Source of the DNA: a bacterium D16-34
Lineage (GTDB): Bacteria; Actinomycetota; Coriobacteriia; Coriobacteriales; Eggerthellaceae
Length of the DNA: 64,000 bases
Direction: 5' to 3'
NCBI GenBank assembly: GCA_003612515.1
Contig: RAZB01000006.1
Span: forward strand, 54,682 to 118,681
In this document: piece by piece, positions 54,869 to 63,520 of the stretch
How positions within the stretch are numbered: the first letter of the stretch is position 1
Layout: each line of letters opens with the position of its first letter
Notes under the pieces: generated by a model
Seen by the model: the letters and a program-made list of their open reading frames with translations, nothing else
What the model was told of the DNA's origin: nothing
Databases searched by the model: none
Made by a program: the position numbers and the translations under genes

Positions 54869-55462
54869 CTAGCCCTCCTTCAAGTTCGTCGATCGATCCA
54901 TCATGATTTGATTCGCCGCAACGGCGGCAATCATTTTGTCCTTGCGATTGCCCGTTAAAGTTGTGGCATCGCGTACGAAAAGCGCCTTGGTAGGACAAGC
55001 CTCGACGCAATGGGGCTCCTCGTCGGGCCCCAGGGTAGAGCAGAGGTCGCACTTAACAGCGCAGACATACACGCCAATATTCCAAGCCAAAAGAGGCGAT
55101 GTGCTCTTCGGCTGAGTCGGAGTGGGATAGGAAATGCCGGCAACGCCCGCCGTGGACGTCCCCGAGGGATGAATCGCACCGAAGGGGCAAACAACCGCAC
55201 AGAGCTTGCACCCTATACAGGTCTGCTCGTTGACAATAACAGCATCATCCGTGCGCCTGATCGCATCCACGGGGCAAACAGCTAAACACGGAGCCCCCTC
55301 GCATTGATGACAGGTAAGGGCCGCAGTAACCTGCGGCGTGATAGTCAGTGCGAGACGGGGCTCTGCCTGCAGCCCGGCCATACGATGGCCGTAGCTGCAG
55401 GCAGCCAGGCAGGTGCCGCATCCAATACATCTATCCGGCTCTATAGCGATGAAAGTATTCAT
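54869..55462 (-). CDS. hyfA: HyfA/HycB-type 4[4Fe-4S] electron-transfer subunit
   Basis: 197 residues. Cysteine groups CIGCGTCLAACSYG near 12, CHQCEGAPCLAVCP near 52, CIGCKLCAVVCPFG near 83 and CDLCSTLGPDEEPHCVEACP near 138 fit four [4Fe-4S] clusters. It carries electrons between formate dehydrogenase FdhF and the hydrogenase arm. It is related to the ferredoxin at 57714-58259, which may serve the same dehydrogenase. Confidence 0.93.
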   Translation of the reverse strand: MNTFIAIEPDRCIGCGTCLAACSYGHRMAGLQAEPRLALTITPQVTAALTCHQCEGAPCLAVCPVDAIRRTDDAVIVNEQTCIGCKLCAVVCPFGAIHPSGTSTAGVAGISYPTPTQPKSTSPLLAWNIGVYVCAVKCDLCSTLGPDEEPHCVEACPTKALFVRDATTLTGNRKDKMIAAVAANQIMMDRSTNLKEG

Positions 55463-55501
55463 CAGAGTCCTTTCGGGTTGAGTACGGAAGCGAATACGCC
55501 C

Positions 55502-57682
55502 CTATTGAGCCTCGGATGCCGGCACGATGTTCTGAGGAGCGGCCTCAGCTGCCAAGCGATCCTTGAGCGCTGTATAGAGAGACTGCATGTGGCGCTCCGC
55601 CCATACCTGGTCTTCGATGTTCTGGACCTCGCACGCGGAATACTTGTCCTCCGGCGTGCCGGAAAGCGGATCGGTTGCATGCATGGTCAAATCGTTGCAC
55701 TTGCCAATCCACCACTGGTAAGTCATGTACACCGCGCCCTTGTTGATGCGCTCGTCAAGACATGCGCGGGTGATAACCTTGCCGCGACGGGAGCTCACCC
55801 ACACCAGATCATCGTCTTTGATGTTGCGAGTTTTCGCGTCAGCAGGATTCATGTGCACATAACCCGGCTCGTCGGCCAGCATCGCCAGCACCTTGCAGTT
55901 GCCGGTCATGGAACGGCACGAGTAATGACCCACCTCGCGCACGGTGCAGAGCACCAGAGGATAGGAGTCGTCCGGCATCTCGGTCGGTTCAATGAAGTCA
56001 TGAGCCAAAAGACGCGCCTTCTTATCAGGCGTAGTGAACTGGCCGCCCTTGTACAGCGTGGGCGTACCCGGACAATCCAGCGTGGGAACCGGCCATTGCG
56101 CATGACCGGCGCCATCCATCTTCTCGTAGGTCGCGCCGTAGAAGTTGGGGCACAGCGAGCGTACCTCATCCCAGATCTCCTTCGTGTCCTCATAGTGCAT
56201 GGGATAGCCCATGCGCGTGGAGAGCTCGCTGAAGATTTGCCAGTCGTGCTTGCACTCACCCTTAGGAGGCACCGCTGCCGTGAAACGCTGGAAGGTGCGG
56301 TCGGACGCGGAGAACACACCGTCATGCTCGCCCCAGGACGTGCCAGGGAACACTACGTCGGCAAGGGCCGTCGTCTGAGTCATGAAGATATCTTGGCTGA
56401 TGAGGAGCTCTAGGTTCTCAAGAGTCTCGCGCATATCGTTGGAATCGGGCTCGGTCTGCAGAGGATCCTCGCCGAAGTTGTAGAAGGCCTTGATCTTGCC
56501 TTCCTTTACGCCGTGGGGCAGATCTGTCAGCTTGAAACCAGGCTTCGCGGGCAGCGAGCCTGCCGGCAAGCCCCAGGCTTTCTCGAATTTCTCTCGATTG
56601 GCCGGATCCTCGACTTTCTGATAGCCCGGAAACCAGCTCGGCCACATACCCATATCGCAGGAGCCTTGAACGTTGTTCTGGCCGCGCACAGGGGCAAGGC
56701 CAGCATTATCGCGACCAATCTGATTCGTGATGCAGGCAATGGCTGCAATTTGATGGACCGTCTTCACGCCCTGGCACTGCTGGGTAACACCCATGCCCCA
56801 GCCAATAATGGAATTCGGTGCCTTGGCGTACATGCGAGCAGCCTTGCGTATATCCTCGGCACTGCAACCACAGATATCAGCAACGGACTCTGGCGTATAG
56901 TTCTTAATGGTATTCCACCACTCATCAAAGCCAGTTGTGTGGGCCTCGATAAAGGGAATGTCATGCAGATTTTCCGACACGATAGCATTGGCGAAAGCAT
57001 TCATGAAAGCCAGGTTGCAGCCGTTGTTTATCTGGATATACAAATCGGCGATGCGTGCCGTCTCGATGGCGCGCGGATCAACCACGATGATTTTAGCGCC
57101 CTTTTCCTTCGCTTTTACAATACGACGGGCAACGATGGGGTGGGATGCCGAAGGGTTATAGCCAAACAGCAAAATCAAATCGGCATTCTCCATGTTCGGA
57201 ATCGACACAGACATGGCGCCAGAGCCCACCGTGTCCATAAGGCCGATAACCGAGGGGCCATGGCAGGTACGAGCGCAATTGTCGATATTGTTGGTGCCCA
57301 CGCAAGCTCGCGTAAACTTCTGCATAACATAGTTGGCCTCGTTTCCAGGGCCGCGGGAGGAACCGGTCAGCATGATGGAATCAGGACCATACTTTTCCTT
57401 GATCTCCGTAAGTTTCTTAGCGGTAAAGTCCAGAGCCTCATCCCAGCTTACGCGTTCCAATTCGCCGCCCTTCTCACGGCGAATCATCGGATGCAATATG
57501 CGAGGTGTCAGAATCTTCGTATCGTTAATGAAGTCGAAGCCCGAAAGACCCTTCAGACACAACTCGCCCTCATTCGTCACGCCATCCAAGCCTTCGGCAC
57601 CGATAACCATGCCATCTTCCACGATAAGGTTCAGCTTGCATCCCGCACCACAATACGGGCAGACAGCCATGTGCTTTTCCAT
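55502..57682 (-). CDS. fdhF: Formate dehydrogenase H, cysteine form
   Basis: 726 residues. CPYCGAGCKLNL near 8, with a later LCLKGLSGFDFIND, binds the [4Fe-4S] cluster. The molybdopterin domain is very like E. coli FdhF, for example ILTPRILHPMIRR, GSSRGPGNEANYVMQKF and REVGHYSCRSMTGNC. The catalytic residue in CARTCHGPS (near 138) is Cys, where E. coli has selenocysteine (CARVUHGPS), so no SECIS is needed. It oxidises formate to CO2. It is preceded by a HydN-like ferredoxin and followed by hyfA. Long open frames on the opposite strand here are shadows. Confidence 0.97.
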   Translation of the reverse strand: MEKHMAVCPYCGAGCKLNLIVEDGMVIGAEGLDGVTNEGELCLKGLSGFDFINDTKILTPRILHPMIRREKGGELERVSWDEALDFTAKKLTEIKEKYGPDSIMLTGSSRGPGNEANYVMQKFTRACVGTNNIDNCARTCHGPSVIGLMDTVGSGAMSVSIPNMENADLILLFGYNPSASHPIVARRIVKAKEKGAKIIVVDPRAIETARIADLYIQINNGCNLAFMNAFANAIVSENLHDIPFIEAHTTGFDEWWNTIKNYTPESVADICGCSAEDIRKAARMYAKAPNSIIGWGMGVTQQCQGVKTVHQIAAIACITNQIGRDNAGLAPVRGQNNVQGSCDMGMWPSWFPGYQKVEDPANREKFEKAWGLPAGSLPAKPGFKLTDLPHGVKEGKIKAFYNFGEDPLQTEPDSNDMRETLENLELLISQDIFMTQTTALADVVFPGTSWGEHDGVFSASDRTFQRFTAAVPPKGECKHDWQIFSELSTRMGYPMHYEDTKEIWDEVRSLCPNFYGATYEKMDGAGHAQWPVPTLDCPGTPTLYKGGQFTTPDKKARLLAHDFIEPTEMPDDSYPLVLCTVREVGHYSCRSMTGNCKVLAMLADEPGYVHMNPADAKTRNIKDDDLVWVSSRRGKVITRACLDERINKGAVYMTYQWWIGKCNDLTMHATDPLSGTPEDKYSACEVQNIEDQVWAERHMQSLYTALKDRLAAEAAPQNIVPASEAQ

Positions 57683-57713
57683 AGAATTAATCCTCCTCTA
57701 AGTTTGCGACGAA

Positions 57714-58259
57714 TTACAGTTCGGAATTCAACGGGACACTGGAAAAAGCGCTCGACGCCACAGCGGCACGGGTACGGCGCTGACGCTGACGTTCAACCAA
57801 CTCTTCCTCGTCTACCACCAGCAGACTGTTCGTCGGGCACACCGACACGCATACAGGCCCTGCTTCACGGTCGTAGCACAAGTCGCATTTCACGATGAAT
57901 GCCTTCTGAGGGCTTTCCATCGAGAGGTTACCCATCGTGGCAACGCCCTTTACAGGATCAATTTGCACCGCACCATAGGGACACGCCAGCACGCAGCTGC
58001 GGCAACCGATGCACCGCTCTTGATTCATGGCAACCCTATCCTCGGCGAAATAAAGCGCTCCCTCAGGACACGCGGCTACACAAGGTGCGTCGGCGCACTG
58101 GTGACAGACAATGGGCGCTGAAACAGAAAGGGTCTTCACAAGATTCAGCCGAGGCTTCTCTACGTCCCCAGGCACCGCATGCTTCATCATGCAGCCCGCC
58201 ATGCAAGTCTCACACCCGATACACAGGCCAGGGTCGGCCACAACGAATTTAGAACCCAT
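57714..58259 (-). CDS. hydN: HydN/HycB-like 4Fe-4S ferredoxin
   Basis: 181 residues with four cysteine groups (CIGCETCMAGCMMKH near 13, CHQCADAPCVAACPEG near 53, CIGCRSCVLACPYG near 82, CDLCYDREAGPVCVSVCP near 125). The C-terminus ends in an Arg-rich helix. It is the first gene of the hydrogenlyase operon and would pass electrons from FdhF. GGAGG supports ATG 58259; the frame extends 33 bases upstream. The symbol is assigned by resemblance and position; HycB is equally possible. Confidence 0.9.
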   Translation of the reverse strand: MGSKFVVADPGLCIGCETCMAGCMMKHAVPGDVEKPRLNLVKTLSVSAPIVCHQCADAPCVAACPEGALYFAEDRVAMNQERCIGCRSCVLACPYGAVQIDPVKGVATMGNLSMESPQKAFIVKCDLCYDREAGPVCVSVCPTNSLLVVDEEELVERQRQRRTRAAVASSAFSSVPLNSEL

Positions 58260-58643
58260 GTATTTCCTCCTACTACTCTTCTCCTCTGACAACTAAGCCA
58301 TCGCTAGTAAGACAGTCTTGCCCGACTGCGGTCTTCGCAATTCCCCCGAAGGTCGCATTCGCAACAAGTCGCTTTACCACGAGCCTCATGCGCCTGTTGA
58401 TATGAGTGCGGCCGCCGCGCCTACGCTCCGGAAACGTCGGCAACGGGTCGCACCTCTTCAAAATGCACGCAGGTACCCCCTGCGGTAAAGCTATATGGAA
58501 GGTGAAGGATGTTTTTTAGACGACAGCAAGTGTCTTTCGGTGCGTTCACGGACGTTATACGCCCATCATTGCCGCTGCGCAAGGGTTAATTTTTTCTCAA
58601 CCCACTTTGCAATGCGATCAGTTTGTCCGTGTTTCATTTTTGT

Positions 58644-58678
58644 ATGTATTACACATGTATTACGAGTTTTGCTAAAAT
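58644..58678 (+). promoter_or_regulatory. Promoter and direct-repeat operator of the antitoxin-PIN gene
   Basis: ATGTATTAC occurs at 58644 and 58655, 11 bases apart (one helical turn), followed by a -10 TAAAAT (58673-58678). TTACAC (58649-58654) is a weak -35. Spaced repeats are typical targets for ribbon-helix-helix antitoxins. The rest of the gap from 58260 holds no gene; a small palindrome lies near 58474-58490. Confidence 0.5.
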
Positions 58679-58772
58679 ACTGGTATTTCTTCACCAATAT
58701 GGGATCAAAAGTGCCTATTTCGCTTCAAAACAAGGATAGTGAAACTAGCAAAAAATTTTTCAGGAGACTTCT

Positions 58773-59444
58773 ATGAGCAAACAGGCTACGCTGCAAATTC
58801 GCGTTGACGAAACCATTAAACAGCAGGCGGAGCAGCTGTTCGAAACCATCGGCTTGTCGACCTCAGAAGCGGTACGTCTGTTCATTACGCAATCGATCAA
58901 CGAGCGCCGCCTCCCCTTTACTCCGCATTTGAACAACACCAATGGGAGCGTTTTAGCTTTTGGCAAACTGAGGCATTACGGGAATCCGGAACTCGTCGGT
59001 GACGAGCGATCCGCTTGGCTTCAGACCCAAAACGAGAAGCCCAAACGCGATCGCACTCGCTCCACCGCGCCAGACAAGCAAGATGTCGCCATCGTCGATG
59101 AGACGATTCTCCTGCGCTATCTGCTCGACGATGACTCCCGCCAGTCGGCTAAGGCTTATCGAATCATAGTCTCAAAGTGCGCGCAAACATATCCTGAAGT
59201 CGTAGCAAGAGCCGTTTATCTCCTTGAAGAAGACTACCACGTACCGCGATCCCTCATAGGCAATGTCATACCGCTTCTTGCTAGCGACCTTAGCATCCAA
59301 GACAGCACGGCCATTCGTCTTGCTGCACGTCTGTACGCAGGAAATCGGCTCAGTTTTACCGATTGCTTAACGGCAGCGCGCAGCACTTTGACGGGATATC
59401 ACGCGGAATCATTCAACAAACAGCTTTCTAAAATTCTTTCGTAG
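58773..59444 (+). CDS. RelB/DinJ antitoxin domain fused to a degenerate PIN domain
   Basis: 223 residues. Residues 1-50 are a RelB/DinJ ribbon-helix-helix (ATLQIRVDETIKQQAEQLF, then GLSTSEAVRLFITQSI). A linker (51-104) contains FGKLRHYGNPELVG, a segment often seen behind DinJ domains. Residues 105-223 read as a PIN domain: IVDETILLRYLLDDD, YPEVVARAVYLLEEDYHVPR, and LSFTDCLTAARS. Of the four acidic PIN positions, D109 and D197 are kept, the usual Glu of P.V.AE is Arg146, and the Asp of the TFD motif is Asn215. Nuclease activity is therefore doubtful. No separate toxin gene is adjacent. AGGAGACTTCT precedes ATG 58773. Confidence 0.8.
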   Translation: MSKQATLQIRVDETIKQQAEQLFETIGLSTSEAVRLFITQSINERRLPFTPHLNNTNGSVLAFGKLRHYGNPELVGDERSAWLQTQNEKPKRDRTRSTAPDKQDVAIVDETILLRYLLDDDSRQSAKAYRIIVSKCAQTYPEVVARAVYLLEEDYHVPRSLIGNVIPLLASDLSIQDSTAIRLAARLYAGNRLSFTDCLTAARSTLTGYHAESFNKQLSKILS

Positions 59445-59484
59445 CTCTCGCTTTATTAATTCTGCCCCAAATCATCGACGCCGC

Positions 59485-59823
59485 TTAATTGAGAGACGAG
59501 TTGAACCCAAACCATCCGCCAAATACTAGCCACATAAAAAGCAGGCTCGCCTCCGGCAGCGGCACGTGCAGGCAGATGGCGGCCGAGATGAGCGATGAGC
59601 GGGCTTCCTACAGAAAGCCCACGGCGATCTTCTGGCGCACGTACTGGCCGGGCGTCATGGGCAGCACCTCGTTTATGAACGAGACGCCCTCCTCCTTTTC
59701 CGCGATGACGTTCATGGCGTTGAACGTGCAGCCCGTAAACATGGCGACGATGAGCACCGCCAGTACAAGCAGCTCGCCCATCCTTATGACGACCAGCTTC
59801 GCGTAATCCACTCGTTCACTCAC
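59485..59823 (-). pseudogene. ABC-2 type permease remnant
   Basis: From GTG 59823 the frame reads a membrane segment and then MNVIAEKEEGVSFINEVLPM, the typical cytoplasmic loop of ABC-2 permeases (AEKE.GV.FINEVLPMTPGQY). A TAG stops it at 59610-59608; the same frame then continues EARSSLISAAICLHVPLPEA through another hydrophobic stretch to TAA 59487-59485. The fragment lacks most of the protein, and the ATPase gene is missing. Its composition is more GC-rich than its surroundings, suggesting acquired DNA. The stretch 59824-59990 shows nothing. Confidence 0.65.
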
Positions 59824-59993
59824 CTACCATACATTCCACTATCTGCGTTGTGACCCTAGGTTCTAATCAGAGTAGCTTCTAGGGCAAATGTTGTTCTTCC
59901 TCGCTCTTGGTTTGATAAACTCCGTCCTCCAATTGGGAACAAACCAAAACCAGAATTACATAGGTGTCCTAGATCCGTCTTCCCTAAACGAAA

Positions 59994-60017
59994 AGCCCCG
60001 GGGTTGACACGCCGAGG
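59994..60017 (-). terminator. Terminator of the Tat flavoprotein gene
   Basis: GCCTCGG and CCGGGGC (minus strand, one T-G pair) pair over a 10-nt loop and are followed by TTTTCGTTT. It lies about 60 bases after the flavoprotein stop codon. Confidence 0.75.
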
Positions 60018-60078
60018 CAAGAGGAGGAGAGAGTAGCCCGCATGAGGGAGGGAGACATGCGGGCTCGAGATAATTGAA

Positions 60079-61953
60079 TTAGATGCCGTCTACGCAGTTG
60101 CGGGCAGCCACGTAAGAAAGCGTCGTAGAATGACCGGACAGGCTCATGGGCACCTGCGGCGCGTAGATGTTGCCGTAGAAGCAACCGGCCGGGTTGCCGC
60201 CGGCGTACAGACCGGGGATGGGCTGGCGGTTCACGTCGAGCACGTGGAGCTTGTCGTCGATTTCCAGACCGCCCACCGTGGTCATCCAGGAGGATCCCAT
60301 CTCGGCCGCGTAGAACGGCGGGGTGTCGATGGTGGTCATCCACTCGGCGGGCTTGTAGAAGTCGTCATCCTTACCAGCTGCGCACAGCTCGTTGTAGCGG
60401 GCCAGGGTCTCCTTAAACTTCTCGCCATCAAAGCGGCCGTTGTCCCACTCGGCGGCGTTCATCTTCTCGATGAGCTCGTCGATGGTATCGGCCTTGATGA
60501 GCAGACCAGCCTCGATCATCATCTCGGAGTGCTCGTCAGTGTCAATGCCGTCAACCAGGCGGTCGAACTTATGCGGCTTCACCTTGTTCTCGGAGTCGCC
60601 GTCCCAGAAGGCCCAGAACAGGCCCTCGGGCTGCTTGTCGATAACAGGGCCACTCATGAAGTAGCCAATTTCCTCGTTCATGAAGCGCTCGCCGTTCTGG
60701 TTCACATACAGAACCGGGGCTAGGGCGTTGGAGGGCAGAGCCCATTCCACCCAAGGTGTGATGAACGCCTGGGACTCGGTCTGCATCATGCGCTCATCGC
60801 TGCGCTGCACAACAGCAGGAGCCACGGTGCCCATCATATGGGACACATACTGGCCGGGGTCTTCCATCTTGGCGCCGACCCACACGCCCATCTTATGGCC
60901 GTCGCCGGTCATCCACTTCTGCCAGGTGCGGCAGGTGCGCAGGCCGATGGGATAGTAATAGTCCACCATATCGTCATCCCAGTCGAAGCCGCCGGTGGCC
61001 AGCACGACGCCCTTGGAGGCGTTGACGCGCACATAACCGTCGGGGCCCTTGGCCACACAACCGGTCACGCGCTTCGTATCATCGTCCTCCCAGCCCTCTT
61101 CGCGTTCGAGCTGCTCGGCCGTGGTGCTGAACAGGAACTCAACGCCCAGTTCAACTGCGTGATTGTAGATGGGGGTCAGCCAGTCGGCATCGGAGAGGTC
61201 CTCGCGACCCCACAGGCACACGCCGGGCTTCTCGTTCTCGCCCACCTGATGCTGAAGCGCGTACATGTTCCAGTAGGAATCGTTGTAGATGCCGCCGGTC
61301 TTCTTCATGTCCTCGGCACCCTCGGTCACCGTGTCGAAGTGCTTGTAGTAGCCGTAGTAGCCGCCCACACGCACCGGAATGCCCGAAGCCTCGATGATTT
61401 CGGTCAGGTAGTCACCCGCCTCGCCGGACTCATCGAGCCACAGCTTCACGATTTCCTGCTTGGATGAGGCGTTCGCACCGCCGAAGACATCCTTGACGAT
61501 GGTGGCCTTTTCTTCCTCGGTGCACAGCACGCCCAGCTCCTTGAGCTTCTTGGTGCCGAACCAAGAAAGACCGGTGGGACGCGTAGCGCAGGGCGCACTA
61601 CCTTTTTCCACGCACACAACCTTAGCGCCCTTTTCAGCCGCGATGCATGCAGCGGGAAGTCCGGAAATGCCAGCACCAACTACCAGGACATCGCAATCAA
61701 CCACCGAGGTGATCTTATCCTCGGCAATGGGATCGAGCTTTGCCATGGACTTCGGCAGCGTCTGACCGTTGAACTCGATGGTCTTCGGTTCGCTAGCCGT
61801 GGCGCTCCCCGTTGCGGCCAAATCAGCTTCACCGGCCTTCTTGGGCTCGGCCGGAGCGCAACCAGCCATGCCTGCAGCGATCGCGCCGGCAGCCGTGGCA
61901 CCGGCCATGCCGAGGAACGAGCGCCTCGACATCCCCTTTTCGTTCTTAGTCAT
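60079..61953 (-). CDS. Tat-exported FAD-dependent reductase (fumarate/urocanate reductase-like)
   Basis: 624 residues. SRRSFLGMAGATAAG gives a twin-arginine signal followed by GMAGCAP, a lipobox-like Cys. The FAD Rossmann motif VLVVGAGISGLPAACIAAEKGAKVVCVEK starts near residue 80 (split motif) and VVLATGGFDWD follows near 310. The end, GLYAGGNPAGCFYGNIYAP, binds FAD. The usual FMN-binding or cytochrome domain is absent, so electrons must come from a partner. Many Eggerthellaceae have dozens of such reductases for organic electron acceptors or drugs; the substrate is unknown. AAGGAGG fixes ATG 61953. Divergent from its likely LysR regulator. Confidence 0.93.
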   Translation of the reverse strand: MTKNEKGMSRRSFLGMAGATAAGAIAAGMAGCAPAEPKKAGEADLAATGSATASEPKTIEFNGQTLPKSMAKLDPIAEDKITSVVDCDVLVVGAGISGLPAACIAAEKGAKVVCVEKGSAPCATRPTGLSWFGTKKLKELGVLCTEEEKATIVKDVFGGANASSKQEIVKLWLDESGEAGDYLTEIIEASGIPVRVGGYYGYYKHFDTVTEGAEDMKKTGGIYNDSYWNMYALQHQVGENEKPGVCLWGREDLSDADWLTPIYNHAVELGVEFLFSTTAEQLEREEGWEDDDTKRVTGCVAKGPDGYVRVNASKGVVLATGGFDWDDDMVDYYYPIGLRTCRTWQKWMTGDGHKMGVWVGAKMEDPGQYVSHMMGTVAPAVVQRSDERMMQTESQAFITPWVEWALPSNALAPVLYVNQNGERFMNEEIGYFMSGPVIDKQPEGLFWAFWDGDSENKVKPHKFDRLVDGIDTDEHSEMMIEAGLLIKADTIDELIEKMNAAEWDNGRFDGEKFKETLARYNELCAAGKDDDFYKPAEWMTTIDTPPFYAAEMGSSWMTTVGGLEIDDKLHVLDVNRQPIPGLYAGGNPAGCFYGNIYAPQVPMSLSGHSTTLSYVAARNCVDGI

Positions 61954-62071
61954 TGTGACCCTCCTTTTGAGTCTCCATAAATGCTTCCGCGTCGTGCGGT
62001 TAGCAGGTACGAGCAGACTGTACAATGCCTGAAGACAAATCGTTTATCCCCTTACCAGATGCCCTATCGGG

Positions 62072-62139
62072 TATCGCGATATCGAGGTTTTGGCAACATC
62101 GATAGCGGCTAAACCGATGGTATAATCGGCTGAGCCGAT
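62072..62139. promoter_or_regulatory. Palindrome cluster between the flavoprotein and lysR genes
   Basis: A perfect 10-bp palindrome TATCGCGATA (62072-62081), a related half-site pair AGCGGCT/ACCGATGG near 62104-62120, and a perfect 15-bp palindrome ATCGGCTGAGCCGAT (62125-62139) overlapping a -10-like TATAAT (62121-62126). This is a likely LysR operator that also represses its own gene. Confidence 0.6.
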
Positions 62140-62157
62140 AGTTGGGGAGGAACAACG

Positions 62158-63045
62158 GTGAATCAACGACAAATCGATTGCTTTATTGCCGTCGCAGAAT
62201 GCGGCGGCTTCTCTGCAGCAGCCCGACAGCTCTATCTATCGCAGTCGACGGTCAGCCAACAGGTCATTACGCTTGAGAACGAATTGGGCTACTCCCTGTT
62301 CATACGAAAGGGCCACAGCATCGAGCTTACAGCTGCGGGCAACTACTTGCTCCAGCATTTCGTCGAACTGAGAAACGGCTACGATGCGGCCGTTGCCACC
62401 GCGAGCGCCATTGCCAAAGGAGGCGCCGCTCCTCTCCGCCTTGGCTACGACGGCCCTCTCTCCAGTCTCTGGCTGGGCCGCGCCTTGTTCCGCATCCCCA
62501 AAGACCCGGGGAATCCGCCCTTCACGCTCCGGCGCGATACCATGCCCCAAATCTCGCTCATGCTCACCGAAGGCATCATCGACGTGGCGATAACCGCTGA
62601 TACCGAACTCGGTGGCCTGCCGGATGTCAAGTTCCATCCGCTCGCCGCTGGATCGCCCTGCGTTTTCTTCGCCCGAGGGAACAAGCTTTCCCGCCTGAAG
62701 TCGGTCACGGTGGAAGACTTGAAAGGCGAGACGCTCCTCAATGCCTACGGCGTGTCGACGACCCGCTTTCTTTCCGCAACCGGTACCGACCTTGAATCGA
62801 AGGGCGTCGAACTCCACAGTGCCATTAACTGCCGCGACGGCGATACCGCCTTCATGGCAGCGCGGGCCGGCATGGGAATATTCGTGGCGAGCCATTTATG
62901 CGATGCTTACGCCGAAGCCCTGGGGCTCGATTCGGTTGACTTGGACACCGATCTGCCCCTCATCAGCATGGGCGTCGCCTGGAAGGAAGACGATTCCCGT
63001 ATCGACCAGCTCATTACGGCCGCCGAGCAGGTCGTCGGGCACTAA
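62158..63045 (+). CDS. LysR-family regulator
   Basis: 295 residues. N-terminal helix-turn-helix (QIDCFIAVAECGGFSAAARQL, then SQSTVSQQVITLENELGYSLF) and an effector domain (about 90-290). GTG 62158 has GGGGAGGA upstream. Divergent from the Tat flavoprotein gene and probably its regulator, responding to the enzyme's substrate. A strong terminator follows. DNA here is GC-rich like the flavoprotein gene. Confidence 0.93.
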   Translation: MNQRQIDCFIAVAECGGFSAAARQLYLSQSTVSQQVITLENELGYSLFIRKGHSIELTAAGNYLLQHFVELRNGYDAAVATASAIAKGGAAPLRLGYDGPLSSLWLGRALFRIPKDPGNPPFTLRRDTMPQISLMLTEGIIDVAITADTELGGLPDVKFHPLAAGSPCVFFARGNKLSRLKSVTVEDLKGETLLNAYGVSTTRFLSATGTDLESKGVELHSAINCRDGDTAFMAARAGMGIFVASHLCDAYAEALGLDSVDLDTDLPLISMGVAWKEDDSRIDQLITAAEQVVGH

Positions 63046-63053
63046 CGCACGGA

Positions 63054-63080
63054 GGGCTCCCGCAGTGTATGCGGGAGCCC
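63054..63080 (+). terminator. Terminator of the lysR gene
   Basis: A perfect 11-bp stem GGGCTCCCGCA/TGCGGGAGCCC with loop GTGTA, then CCTTCTCTTC. Confidence 0.88.
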
Positions 63081-63160
63081 CCTTCTCTTCGATGTCGACA
63101 ATGTCTATGCTGTAGCAGGCGTCTCGTTCGCCTCTTCGGGAATTGATTCCACTGTAACCT

Positions 63161-63520
63161 TTTACTTAGGCAGAAACGACATCGTTATAGCCTTTATGGT
63201 GCAAACCTCCACGCAAGAGCGGTACTTGAGGCATCAACCGTTGGACGCAAGGTGCGACTGTTGACTTTGCCCACCAGGCTCATAAAGGCACCGACCGGGC
63301 AAATTCGCCCACAGCACTTCTTGAATATTGTCACCTCAAGGAGTAGCAACACGGGAACTACCACCAAAGACCACGTAATGTCGCCGCCCGCAAACAGGAC
63401 GATGACGAGAAACAGTGTTGCGAAGCTCAGTCCGATGGGGCACACGAGGCAAAAGACGGGGAATCCGAAAACGGCGGCAGAGAGCAGCGATCCGCCGAGA
63501 ATGACGTGGCGGGAGTCGCA
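63161..63520 (-). pseudogene. Truncated, frameshifted polyferredoxin (NapH-like)
   Basis: On the minus strand from about 63520 the frame reads SRHVILGGSLLSAAVFGFPV, FCLVCPIGLSFATLF, then CCGRICPVGAFMSLVGKVN. These are membrane segments and Cys motifs of NapH-type quinol-oxidising polyferredoxins. Near 63232 a one-base frameshift follows VDA; another frame continues CLKYRSCVEVCTIKAI to TAA 63163-63161, the expected cluster motif with one Cys changed to Tyr. The N-terminal half is missing because the direct repeat begins at 63513. It is therefore cut at one end and shifted at the other. Confidence 0.75.

Noticed and set aside
55304..56413. 369-residue open frame opposite fdhF and hyfA
   Set aside because: Same reason: antisense shadow without ribosome site or recognisable domain.
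56513..57898. 461-residue open frame opposite fdhF
   Set aside because: It is antisense to a highly conserved enzyme; long antisense frames are expected from GC-rich codon use, and the product resembles nothing known.
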